Source: Clostridiaceae bacterium (lineage in GTDB: Bacteria > Bacillota > Clostridia > Peptostreptococcales > Natronincolaceae). Taken from it: DNA of 64,000 nucleotides. The stretch spans positions 1 through 64,000 of the forward strand of contig JAFIFG010000123.1 in NCBI GenBank assembly GCA_020832135.1, written 5' to 3'. Made by a program: the position numbers and the translations under genes. The first letter of the stretch is position 1. Each line of letters opens with the position of its first letter. This document shows, piece after piece, positions 44,786-54,400 of this stretch. The notes under the pieces were generated by a model that saw only the letters and a program-made list of their open reading frames with translations, was not told where the DNA came from and made no database searches.

Positions 44786-46267
44786 TTAGTTATTTAAAGC
44801 TGGAGTAGTTGGTGGCAATGTTCTATGTTGAGAGGCTTGTTCAAAGCTATAAGCAATTTCAATTAGGACATCTTCACTGAACGGTCGTCCTAGAATTTCC
44901 ATGCCTATTGGAACTCCTATAGGAGCAGTGTCTGTTGCAGTAGAGAATCCAGCTGGCACACAGATGGATGGGAATCCTGACACAGAACCAAGCACACCAT
45001 TTCTTTCATTTTGACTTTCTCCTGTTAAGCATACAAGTTGTTTTTGATGAGGATATACCATTGCATCCAATTCAAAATCCGCCATTAATTTCATAAGAGT
45101 AGTTCTAAGCTCTTCTCTTTTTATTAATCTTTGATTGTATTCAGGAGTTCCAGTACTAAGGGTCATTGCTGTTTGTAAATTAGCTTCAATTCCTGGGTGA
45201 TATTTACCAGATTCCAGTATTTCCTCTACTGAATGAACCGGTGCATTTTCAGGAAGTGCATTTAAATATACATTTAGATGGTCCTTTAAATCATGAAGAT
45301 GAACACTTACATTTTTAACAAGATATTCTGAATCAATTGTTTCCTCTACAGGAATAATTACTGCACCCTGTTGTTCCATAGTCTTGATACTAGCTCTTAC
45401 TGCTTTATTAGTATCTTCGTGGATGAACTTATCTCCAAAGAAGCTTTCAAGCACACCGATTCTTTTACCCTTAAGTCCATCAACCTTTAAATGATCTAAA
45501 TAAGATTTTGGCATTCTGCCGACACTCCATGCAGTTTTGGCATCTGCTACATCATAACCTGCAATGATATCCAAAACCTTAACTGCATCTTCAACAGTTC
45601 TAGTAATAGGTCCAGCAGCATCTTGGGTAAAGGAGTAGGGAACTACACCGTCATCACTTACAAGTCCTATGGTAGGTCGGATACCCACTAGGTTATTGGC
45701 AGAAGCGGGTGAACGAACAGAGTTAATGGTATCAGTTCCGATTCCTACCATACCAAAGTTTGCTGCTACAGAAGCACCAGTACCGCCGCTTGAGCCTCCA
45801 GGAGTTCTAGTTAAATCATAAGGATTCAAAGTCTGTCCTAGGATAGAACTAATGGTTTCCCCCCATATGGCAAATTCATGTAAATTCACCTTTGCAACGA
45901 TTAATGCTCCAGCTTCTCTAAATTTTCGAGTAATAAAAGCATCATCTTCAGGAACAAACCCCTCCAAGCTAGATGATCCAGCAGTAGTTGGCATATCAAA
46001 GGTATCAACATTATCCTTTAAAAGAACTGGAATACCATGTAATGCTCCTGTAAATCCTTCTACTTTAAATTTTTTATCTAGTACATCCGCCTCATCTAAG
46101 GCTTTTGGATTAATATAAATTACAGCATTTAAAGCCGGTCCCTTTTGATCATAAGCTTCTATTCTTGCTAGGTAAGCTTCAACAAGCTGTCTACAAGTTA
46201 AAATACCATCCTTCATAGCTTGATGTACCTGTGCTATAGTAGTTTCTTTTAATGTAAATCCCTTCAT
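44786..46267 (-). CDS. Amidase-signature family enzyme (GatA-like)
   Basis: A 493 aa amidase-signature hydrolase. The catalytic triad is visible: Lys in IPVLLKDNVD (about residue 81), and the serine cluster GGSSGGTGASVA (about 155-166) with cis-Ser and nucleophile Ser. It lacks a gatB or gatC neighbour, so a free amidase (peptide, aryl or indole amides) is more likely than a tRNA amidotransferase subunit. AGAAGGGAAG precedes its start at 46267 on the - strand. Confidence 0.92.
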   Translation of the reverse strand: MKGFTLKETTIAQVHQAMKDGILTCRQLVEAYLARIEAYDQKGPALNAVIYINPKALDEADVLDKKFKVEGFTGALHGIPVLLKDNVDTFDMPTTAGSSSLEGFVPEDDAFITRKFREAGALIVAKVNLHEFAIWGETISSILGQTLNPYDLTRTPGGSSGGTGASVAANFGMVGIGTDTINSVRSPASANNLVGIRPTIGLVSDDGVVPYSFTQDAAGPITRTVEDAVKVLDIIAGYDVADAKTAWSVGRMPKSYLDHLKVDGLKGKRIGVLESFFGDKFIHEDTNKAVRASIKTMEQQGAVIIPVEETIDSEYLVKNVSVHLHDLKDHLNVYLNALPENAPVHSVEEILESGKYHPGIEANLQTAMTLSTGTPEYNQRLIKREELRTTLMKLMADFELDAMVYPHQKQLVCLTGESQNERNGVLGSVSGFPSICVPAGFSTATDTAPIGVPIGMEILGRPFSEDVLIEIAYSFEQASQHRTLPPTTPALNN

Positions 46268-46570
46268 GTACTTCCCTTCTTTCTTTTATAATATGTTCAT
46301 AAAATATACCCTTAAGTTAGAGTTGATAACTTAATAGTTTACATATAGTATTTATTTACAATAGTACTTATTATATATACTACTTTAGAAAAACTTATAT
46401 ATCTTTATAATTCCATAACAAATATTCTCCCACGCTTTGGTAACAGTTAACAACAAGGATTTTTTTGATGATTTTAAGCACAAGAAGTTAACAGTTTTCT
46501 ATAATGTAGTAGAAGATAAAGAAATAATTTAATGATATCTAGATGAAATAGGTAGGGAAGGGGAGGGACC
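46268..46570. other. AT-rich upstream region of two divergent genes
   Basis: This 303-base stretch between the amidase (leftward) and the selenoprotein gene (rightward) is AT-rich with several TTAACAGTT-like repeats near 46440-46500 (AACAGTTAACAACAAGG and GTTAACAGTTTTCTATAATG). A TATAAT at about 46500 may be a -10 element, but no good -35 lies 17 bases upstream. No gene is visible. Confidence 0.4.
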
Positions 46571-46816
46571 ATGAAAAAAGTTTCTGCAACAAACTATAGT
46601 ATCAATAACACCAAGGATAATCTTACTATTGATACGAACAACATAAAAAGTTGCTGACACGCCTATATGACCCCCTCGGTTGAGGTGGGTATACCGAAGG
46701 AGCTAGCAGACTTTCAAGTCTACCAGATAGAAGGTGTTACTGTCTATTTGCATAAAAACATTGCCTATAATAAAGGGTGGCTTACTATGTATGTGGAGGA
46801 TTATTTAAATAGATAA
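46571..46816 (+). CDS. Small selenoprotein with Cys-Sec pair (CC/Se-motif type), UGA read as Sec
   Basis: The frame from ATG 46571, behind a strong GGGGAGGGACC ribosome site, reads 28 codons to ...NNIKSC, then TGA at 46655-46657, and continues open in the same frame for 52 codons to TAA at 46814. The second part is clearly protein-like: HAYMTPSVEVGIPKEL, then FQVYQIEGVTVYLHKNI and a final LTMYVEDYLNR. A Cys directly before the TGA and a glycine-rich C-terminal beta pattern match my memory of a small redox-type family in which the pair is either CC or C-Sec. A GGUU-loop hairpin starts 12 bases after the TGA, in the position of a bacterial SECIS. The full protein would be 81 aa with Sec at residue 29. 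Its role is unknown; selD, selA and selB are not in this window. A stop-codon mutation of a Cys-Cys ancestor is the main alternative. Confidence 0.75.
46670..46690 (+). promoter_or_regulatory. SECIS-like stem-loop after the in-frame UGA
   Basis: ACCC and CCTC pair with GAGG and GGGT, eight base pairs in all, with T46686 bulged on the 3' side and apical loop GGTT. The loop begins 20 bases after the UGA; in E. coli fdhF the GGUCU loop begins 18 bases after. The apical GGU resembles the SelB-binding loop, although the bulged U of fdhF lies on the other arm. Confidence 0.6.
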
Positions 46817-46889
46817 CATACGCTGATTTAGGAAGTCATAGAGAAATCTGTAGTCCAAAGAATAGATTACAGATTTCTCTATGGAAATA

Positions 46890-48017
46890 TTAATAATTTA
46901 CACGAACCAAATGAAATTTTATTCCTTTATTACTCCAACCTAAGTCCCAAGGTGTTCTATGGCGATCTGCATTATTAGAATTTACAAGGGCATACCCCTT
47001 TGAATCTATGCCAGTTACAAGGGAAATATGGGTAACCTTTCCCTTCTTTTCATAGGCTATATAGTCTCCTGGTAAAAGGTTAAAGGAATCTTGTAGTACC
47101 TGCTCATAGCTACCATAAGCAATTCGAGATCCTCTTCCGCTATTAAGCATGTATTGATTAAAGGCAGATGCATTTAACCAAGATTTACTTCCTGCACCAC
47201 GTTCATAATTCCAAGTGGTATTTTTTTTGAAATTACCTCCTTCATACAATGCTTGAGAAGTAAAGTTAGCGCAATTACCACCTTCATTATTATAATCTCT
47301 ATAATTGGGATTATATTGCAAGCCATATTCAGGTAGATTTGCAGCACCAGAATATTGATCTGCATAGGCTACAACATTTTTTCTTCTTTCATCGAGATTT
47401 GATAAATCCTTAGCTTCACTATAGAGAATGATCTGCTGTAATTCTTCACTTTTTATCTCATCTAATTCAAGTGAATCAGCAAAGGGATCTGTATACCATT
47501 CTCTAGCAATCACCCATCCTTTTTCATGAGGTATTATATTAAGAGAGTGATAGGTACCTAAGCGAAAGGAGTTATAGTCATCAGGTGCATCTACATATAC
47601 ATATTGATATTCTGTAGAAACCAATAAATTTAATGCATATCCATTATTTTCTTCTTTTGCACTCCGTATAACAACTTCGGAAGCAACATGTGCAAAGGTT
47701 ATTCCTTGCTTTTTTGACCATTGATGCAAATGCTTCATTTTTTTTAGTTCATGTTCAAAAGCCCATTGAGAATATTTCATTTCTAGATCGTAAACTTCTT
47801 CTAACATCTTTTCATTTTTTAGGAGTAAAGATGCATTTCTAAAATCAAAAATTTCTTTCACTTTAATAATTAATTTCCTCTCTAAATCTTCATCTATTAA
47901 TACTATGGAATCTTGGTGTGATAGATGCCTTAAATATATCCCTAAACTGGAACCTATAAGGACGGCTAGTATCAGCACAACGATCAGTACTATTTTAAAT
48001 CTAACGATTATAACCAT
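46890..48017 (-). CDS. Membrane-anchored amidase-domain protein (Amidase_6 type)
   Basis: A 375 aa protein with an N-terminal membrane helix (about residues 6-27) and a C-terminal cysteine-peptidase-like amidase domain (about 215-375): NCANFTSQALYEGG holds the likely catalytic Cys, THISLVTGID the His. Middle region (about 30-205) is unknown. Such proteins are placed in the putative amidase family found in spore formers; substrate is probably peptidoglycan or a peptide but is not shown. GGAGGGAAC precedes its start at 48017. Confidence 0.85.
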   Translation of the reverse strand: MVIIVRFKIVLIVVLILAVLIGSSLGIYLRHLSHQDSIVLIDEDLERKLIIKVKEIFDFRNASLLLKNEKMLEEVYDLEMKYSQWAFEHELKKMKHLHQWSKKQGITFAHVASEVVIRSAKEENNGYALNLLVSTEYQYVYVDAPDDYNSFRLGTYHSLNIIPHEKGWVIAREWYTDPFADSLELDEIKSEELQQIILYSEAKDLSNLDERRKNVVAYADQYSGAANLPEYGLQYNPNYRDYNNEGGNCANFTSQALYEGGNFKKNTTWNYERGAGSKSWLNASAFNQYMLNSGRGSRIAYGSYEQVLQDSFNLLPGDYIAYEKKGKVTHISLVTGIDSKGYALVNSNNADRHRTPWDLGWSNKGIKFHLVRVNY

Positions 48018-48124
48018 TTAGTTCCCTCCATAATTTATTCATAGAAGTATATGTGTGATTTTTAGTCAATATTCTCTATAAATTTGAACCCCTTATATCC
48101 ATTTATTAACTATATAAAAATCAT

Positions 48125-48153
48125 TTTACAAAAGGAAATAGAAGATGTATAAA
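48125..48153 (+). promoter_or_regulatory. Sigma-A promoter of the Wadjet operon
   Basis: TTTACA at 48125-48130, a 17-base spacer and TATAAA at 48148-48153, 42 bases before the jetD start. The operon has no internal terminator, so this may drive all four genes. Confidence 0.6.
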
Positions 48154-48194
48154 GAATATATTTGTATACATTATTTTAATAAGAAGGTGAAGAT

Positions 48195-49229
48195 ATGATT
48201 AATACACTTAAGGATTTTCTTAGAGGTTACAGAAAATCTATGATTTCCCTAGATGAGATAGCTAGTATATTTCCAGGAAATGTAGAATATATAGAGTTCG
48301 CAAAAATTATTCAACAGTTGACAGAGGAGGGGGTATTAAAACCAGTTAAAAAGCATGGGGTTAACAGTGGTGTTTTACCGCTACACTATACCTATAGGAT
48401 TTTGAAGGGGAATCTAAGAAAAGAGGTAAATGAGGAGATTAAAAAATATAACCTTCAAATACATTCAGAAATTAACTTGGAGCCTTATTTTCATCTAGGT
48501 GAAGAGCAGTGGGACAAGGATCTGCCTTATATATTAAAAATAGATAGTGCTATTAAGGAAAGAGGCATCACTTACTTTCAAAACAAATCTACACCGGAGG
48601 TATCCTTTCTTTTACTGGGGGATGAAAAGTGGATTGAAGAAAAACAGGGAAGGAAAGTATTAGAGAGGATTTCATTATTAGAGAAACTTCAATTAGCCGG
48701 GAAAGCAGACCCTCTTATGTTTGCAGTAGATCCTAATAAATTAGCAGAAAAAGAGCATAAGCATCTTATTGTAGAAAACAAAACGCCTTTCTATAGTCTT
48801 ATGGAGGACCTACAACAAAGTCCATTTACAACAGTGGTTTATGGATGTGGATGGAAGATTGCCTCTAATGTAAATATGTTACCAGTACAGTTGGGCTTGA
48901 AAGATTGTGAAAATACATATCTCTATTTTGGAGACCTAGATTTAGAGGGTATCAGTATATGGTATTTTCTGTATGAGAAATATAACATAAAATTAGCCTT
49001 GCCCTTTTATAAAGCAATGCTATCAAAAGAGTATGCTATAGGGAAGGAAACCCAGAGAAAAAATGATAAAGCAATTGCTGCCTTTAAAACCCACTTTTCC
49101 TTGAAGGAACAAGGGAAAGTGCAGGTGCTTTTAGATGTGAAAGGATATTATCCCCAGGAATCCTTAAGTCAGCAGGAATTGATAACAATTTGGAGGGAAT
49201 ACCGATGGAAGAAAGAATACATCAAATAA
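48195..49229 (+). CDS. jetD: Wadjet nuclease subunit JetD (DUF2220, TOPRIM)
   Basis: The 344 aa protein has an N-terminal winged-helix-like part (about 1-110) and a C-terminal TOPRIM fold: catalytic Glu194 in VENKTPFYSL and Asp247/Asp249 in FGDLDLEGISIW. JetD is the topoisomerase VI-like nuclease that cuts plasmid DNA after the JetABC SMC complex has extruded it. AAGAAGGTGAAG precedes ATG 48195. It is first in the operon and overlaps jetA by 25 bases. Confidence 0.9.
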   Translation: MINTLKDFLRGYRKSMISLDEIASIFPGNVEYIEFAKIIQQLTEEGVLKPVKKHGVNSGVLPLHYTYRILKGNLRKEVNEEIKKYNLQIHSEINLEPYFHLGEEQWDKDLPYILKIDSAIKERGITYFQNKSTPEVSFLLLGDEKWIEEKQGRKVLERISLLEKLQLAGKADPLMFAVDPNKLAEKEHKHLIVENKTPFYSLMEDLQQSPFTTVVYGCGWKIASNVNMLPVQLGLKDCENTYLYFGDLDLEGISIWYFLYEKYNIKLALPFYKAMLSKEYAIGKETQRKNDKAIAAFKTHFSLKEQGKVQVLLDVKGYYPQESLSQQELITIWREYRWKKEYIK

Positions 49230-50710
49230 CAGCCTTTTATAAAGATCGTATAAAGAGGATAGCTCTACTGGATCCCTTGTATGACCTTAAAAGAAAAAGT
49301 GGCAAGGATAGAAAAGACAATCCTATTGATTATTTTGGCTTAGGGTTATTATCATTACTATTTTTCTTTGAAAATATGTTGATGAGGAATAAAAAGACAG
49401 GGGTAAGAGAACTGGCAAATTTCTTGTATGAGCTTAATCAAGGAGAAATGGAGCTGGAGGAGGAAGGTTACGACAAGGTTGCTAGAGAGATTTTACAAGT
49501 TTTTCGTCCCACCAGTGGAAAAAGAAATTATAGGGCCTTTTATAATTGGGAAACACGTCAAGATGAGACGGTTTTTTACTCCATTATTAAAGCCCACCAA
49601 TTCGATTCCAAAACCAACACACAGTATTATATACTTGATGAAGATGGTTTAGAGCTTATTTTTTCTACGAAGGAGTATTTTTCAGAATTACACCTTTCTA
49701 TTAATCAGTTGGTATTAAGAAAGCAATTGGAAAAAGGTGAGTTTGTGGGGGCTTTACGCCAAATAGATGAAATGAGGATGGATGTAGAGAATCTATATCA
49801 CCAAATAAATAGAATTAAGCATGAGATACAAAGAAATATTATTTCTGATGAAGCCTATGAAAGATATAAGAACATTGTGGAGGATATTCATTTTCGTCTA
49901 ACGAGAGAAAATGAAGAATTTGATGAATTAAGAAATTTTATTGTAAAAACCAAAGATATACTAAGTAAAGAAGCACATCAAGAGAAGGAGCGAAGGGCCT
50001 ATTATCTTATCCTTCAAATAGATCAAGAATTGGGAGCAGTCCATTATGAACATAGGAAACTATTGGAGGAGAGTATTCTTTTAAAGACTACAGCCCTTAT
50101 AGCTGCTCAGGAATCGCTATATTATGTAGGAATCGACTCCTTTAATTACCATGATGAAATTACCAATCGTTTATTTTCTTCGCCTCTACCAGTGGAGGCC
50201 TCAAGACAACTGATTGAACCTATACTACACCTTCAGCACAGTACTTCGTGGTCCCCCATGACGGTTTTTGCAAAGCAGAGGATAGAAAAGAATCAAGAGG
50301 AAAAAACCAATACATTCTTACAACCTTTAAGTGAAGAAGAACTATCAAAAATGAATTACATAAGACAGCAAAACTATAAAGCTACTATGGAAGTAATCCT
50401 AAAGGCATTGGGAGAGAAGGGCAGTATCACTGTAGAAGAGGTAGTAGACTTTGTAAAGAAGGAGAACTATGATGCTATTTTGCACCAGAGATTCTTCTAT
50501 GATTTTTGGATATTACTGCATCAGAAGGCTCCTATTGTATTGAGTAAGGAAGAGGAACAACAGGGCTCATTAATGGAGGCAATGGGGCTCATAGCCAAAG
50601 ATATAACTACCATCACCGTAGTAGAGAAAGAAGAAATTGTAGAAGCCACAGATAGATATACCATTAAAAACATGGAATTACGATTGGAGGCAGAAGATCA
50701 TGTTATATGA
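49205..50710 (+). CDS. jetA: Wadjet kleisin-like subunit JetA
   Basis: A 501 aa protein of the JetA/DUF5716 type; in Wadjet this is the kleisin that bridges the two SMC heads and holds JetB. The middle (about 170-330) is heptad-rich and the ends form winged-helix-type folds. ATG 49205 is chosen because GGAGGG lies just before it, giving MEERIHQITAFYKDRI; a TTG 15 bases earlier is part of that site. It overlaps both flanking genes, so the four are translated as a unit. Confidence 0.85.
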   Translation: MEERIHQITAFYKDRIKRIALLDPLYDLKRKSGKDRKDNPIDYFGLGLLSLLFFFENMLMRNKKTGVRELANFLYELNQGEMELEEEGYDKVAREILQVFRPTSGKRNYRAFYNWETRQDETVFYSIIKAHQFDSKTNTQYYILDEDGLELIFSTKEYFSELHLSINQLVLRKQLEKGEFVGALRQIDEMRMDVENLYHQINRIKHEIQRNIISDEAYERYKNIVEDIHFRLTRENEEFDELRNFIVKTKDILSKEAHQEKERRAYYLILQIDQELGAVHYEHRKLLEESILLKTTALIAAQESLYYVGIDSFNYHDEITNRLFSSPLPVEASRQLIEPILHLQHSTSWSPMTVFAKQRIEKNQEEKTNTFLQPLSEEELSKMNYIRQQNYKATMEVILKALGEKGSITVEEVVDFVKKENYDAILHQRFFYDFWILLHQKAPIVLSKEEEQQGSLMEAMGLIAKDITTITVVEKEEIVEATDRYTIKNMELRLEAEDHVI

Positions 50711-51443
50711 AGAGGAAAATATAATACAGGCCTTTAAAATATATACAAAATTGGCCTTAAATGGTGAGTCGGATAAGGATAGTCTACGGATGTATATGGC
50801 GGATGATACCGTAAGGGGGTTGGTGGATCAGTTTGTAAAAGAAGTGGATTGTACTACCTTTTTAGCAGGGGAAAAAATCTATATGGTGCCACTTTCAATG
50901 ACTTCTCCTTTCCATGTAGCTAATGAAGAGCTAAAACAAAAATATCTGCCTACTAGGGCTGTAAATATGGATTTATATATGATGTATATAACGATTATTA
51001 TTTTATTTGGGGAATTTTACGATAGCTATCAGACAATGGAACCCACAAGGGATTTTATTCAAATGGAACATTGGCTTAATTGTGTAAATGAAAAAATGAA
51101 TAGTATAAAGGACCATGATCAGGAACAATTAAAGCTTTTAGAGGAGGAGTACGAATATAACTGGATAGCTATTGTGGAAAAATGGGATGCTATGGATGAT
51201 ATAAAGGAGAAGGTGCAGCAGACTGCTAGAACTGTCAGTCGTATGAGCTTTTTAAATAGTGTGAAAAATTTTTTGGTTCAGCAACAATTAATCTATGAAA
51301 TGGGTAATGATGAAGTGAATTTAACGGAAAAGGCGAAAATTATTATCCAAAGGTACTATATGGAGCAGGAGTTTAATAGAGGAATCTTGGAGTTTATTTA
51401 TAATATGGAAAGAAGGAAGAAGGAGGAAATAGAAAATGCCTAG
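50700..51443 (+). CDS. jetB: Wadjet accessory subunit JetB (DUF6063-like)
   Basis: A 247 aa protein that overlaps jetA by 11 bases and jetC by 8. It matches the expected size and position of JetB, the KITE-like dimer (two winged helices) that stabilises the kleisin. Visible parts: an N-terminal winged-helix-like stretch (about 1-90) and a C-terminal one (about 170-230) separated by a helical linker. GGAGGCAGAAGATC precedes ATG 50700. The family name is from memory and less certain than the role given by context. Confidence 0.82.
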   Translation: MLYEEENIIQAFKIYTKLALNGESDKDSLRMYMADDTVRGLVDQFVKEVDCTTFLAGEKIYMVPLSMTSPFHVANEELKQKYLPTRAVNMDLYMMYITIIILFGEFYDSYQTMEPTRDFIQMEHWLNCVNEKMNSIKDHDQEQLKLLEEEYEYNWIAIVEKWDAMDDIKEKVQQTARTVSRMSFLNSVKNFLVQQQLIYEMGNDEVNLTEKAKIIIQRYYMEQEFNRGILEFIYNMERRKKEEIENA

Positions 51444-54400
51444 TATCTCTAAAATTCGATTTACTAATGTAATTTATGAAAATGGAGAAAAAAGATATAA
51501 TGATGATTTGTTTGAATTTCAGGGATACAATGGAGCCATTCTTCTAGAAAATGGAGGAGGAAAGACGGTTTTTATACAGACGGCCCTTCAAGCTATTTTG
51601 CCCCATGCAGATTTAGGGGAAAGAAAGATTAAAGAAACCCTATCTCTAGAGGGGACTACTAGTCATATTGCTATTGAATGGATTCTAAATGACAGACCTA
51701 GAAAATATGCTCTAACTGCAGTAACCTTATTTATGACGCCAAAGGGCATAGGTTCTTATCGCTATGCCTATGATTATAGCACTGGAGATAAACATGCTAT
51801 TGAAAATATCCCCTTTGTTAAAAAAGGAGAAGGTGGAAGCATAAGACCCAGTAGCAAAGGGGAAATCCAAGAGTATTATCAAGTGATGCAACAACAAAAG
51901 ATGAGTGCCCATACATTTGAAACGATTAAGGGTTATCACGAATATATAGAAAAAAATTTCCAGATTATTGCTTCAGAGTGGAATAGTATTGCTAGAATTA
52001 ATGGAGCAGAAGGAGATGTAGAAAAATTCTTTGAAGGTTGTAAAAATACTACACAGCTAGTGGATCATTTATTGATTCCTGTAGTAGAAGAAGCTCTAGA
52101 AGGTGGAGGTACTGACGATTTTGCACAGATTTTTCAAAAACAAAGAGAGCACTTTAAAAAGCACAAGCAGTTAAGGACACGAATAGAAGAAAGTAAAAGG
52201 GTAGAGGCTGAAATCAATAGCTATGTGGCCATGCTAACGGACCTTCATCAATTAGAGACGGAAATGCTAAAAAGAAAAGGAGAAATAAAGGGTATCTATA
52301 GCTTACTGCAAATAAGCAGAGAAGAAAATAGGGGAGCAATGGAGGAAAACAATCAATTATTACAACGGTTAATAGCATCAGAAACGGAGTACGAAAAAAA
52401 GAAGGCATCCTATGATTTGGCACTTTTAAAAAGAGCCCTAAAGGAGGCTAAAGAAGCTTTTGAAGAAATAAATAATGAATATGTAGAGATAAAAGAAGAG
52501 CATCAAGAAAAAGAAATTTACATACAAAATCTAGAAGTTGCAGAATTAAAAAAAATTATCAAGGAAAAGAAGGAAGCTATAGACCTGCTGAATGAGAAAA
52601 TAGCGATGCTGGAAGCGGATGAAGAGGTAGAGATTTTACAGGAAAAACTACGGGAAAATAGTAATAATCTAAAGGGGTATTTTGTAGATCGGTTAGAGAA
52701 AATTGAAAAGGATTTAATGAATTTAGAAGGACAAAAAAAGCGATATACTCTAGAGCTTGAGGAGATGAAGGAGAGAAGAAAAGAGCTGGAAAAATCCAGA
52801 AGAATTATAGAGGCGGAGGATACCGGCTTAACTACGGAAATAAATGTTTTCACAAGACAATTAGGGGATATTGAAAAAGAAATATTAGATCATCCACTGC
52901 AGGAAAAGGTGGAGGAAGAATACGAAAAGTGGCAAAAACGTGCTATTGCTATTCAAGAATTAAATACAGTATATCAGAGACAATTAAGAGAAAGGGTGGA
53001 GGAGGAAGGGAAACTACAGGAAAGAATAATAGCCTTCGAAGAGACCCTTCAACAATTTAAAAAAGAAGAAATAGAAAAGGATAAAGATCTAACAGTACTA
53101 CAGCAAAAGCATGATACATTGTTATTGAAGCTAAAGGAAGTACAGGGTAATTGGAATTTTGTAGAATCCCTTTATATAAAGGAAGCAACTATAGTACCTT
53201 TCCTAGAAGAAAAACAGGAAAAATTACGCCTAGAAAAAGAGGATTTAATTTGTCAGGAAGGCCGTAGTAATAGGCTACTAGATGCTTATGAAGGACACCA
53301 TTACTTTACGGCAGAACCATTGATAGAAGAATGGGTAAAAAACTGGCAAGGACAATTTAAACTATTGGAGGTAGGGAATGAATATTTAGCCCATGCTGCT
53401 AAAGTATCAGGCGGAACACTAGATGAGCTTTTTGAAAAATTTCCCCTTTGGGCCTCAGCAATAGTTACTTCAGAGGGTGAAGTGCAGAAACTAAAGGAAA
53501 AAATCCAGCATCAATCAGAAAAATTAACTTCTCCAGTATTAATTTTATCAGAAAAGGAAGCCAGTATTATTATTAAAGAAGGAGAGGAAGTACAAGAAAG
53601 ATATGTATTCCCTATAGCCTGGAAAAATAATGTGGATGGAACTCGGTTTAAGAAATGGCAGGAAAAGCTTAAGGAAATGGCAGAAGCATCAAATGCACAT
53701 AGAATGAATAAAGAAAAAGAATTGTATTATTGGAGCCAATTATTAAAGGAAGTTCAGGATTTCTATGAAACTTATCCTAATGAATACTATACCAGTACTA
53801 CCAATGATTTTCGAAACCTAAGGGATAAAATTTATGAAACAGAAAAAAGTTTAAAGGAAATAAAGCATAGCTCTAAAGATTTACTAAAGCAAATAGAGGA
53901 CTTGAAAAATAAGCTTCATGAAATTGAACTTGAAGAAAATCACTTGGGTGGTAGAATTGGGAGAGGACAGGTGTATTTCAATATCATAGATAAAAGGAAG
54001 CAACTAAGTTCTCATAGGCTGAAGGTACAGCAGCAATTAGAGGAAAAGAAAAATGAGATTATAGATATAGAAAAGAGCATCGAGAATCATAGAAGCATTA
54101 TTTATGAGGAAGAGGGTCTAGAAAATAAAATTTGGAAAATAAAGGAACAAAAGCAAACTTGCTTAAGGGACCCAATATATTTAGAGGTGCAAGAAGCTAG
54201 TGTTTCCTATAGTAACATATCTCTTATTGGATTAAAAGAGGAAAGAGAAATGTTAAAGGATCAGTTGGAGAAAAAACAAGAGGGAAGAGCTAATTTAGAG
54301 GATCGTTTACAGCATAGAACAAATGAGAAACAGGAGAAGGAAAAAGAACTTATAAGAAAAAAGAAACAAGCAAAGTATCCTATTGATGAGGAAGTAGTAT

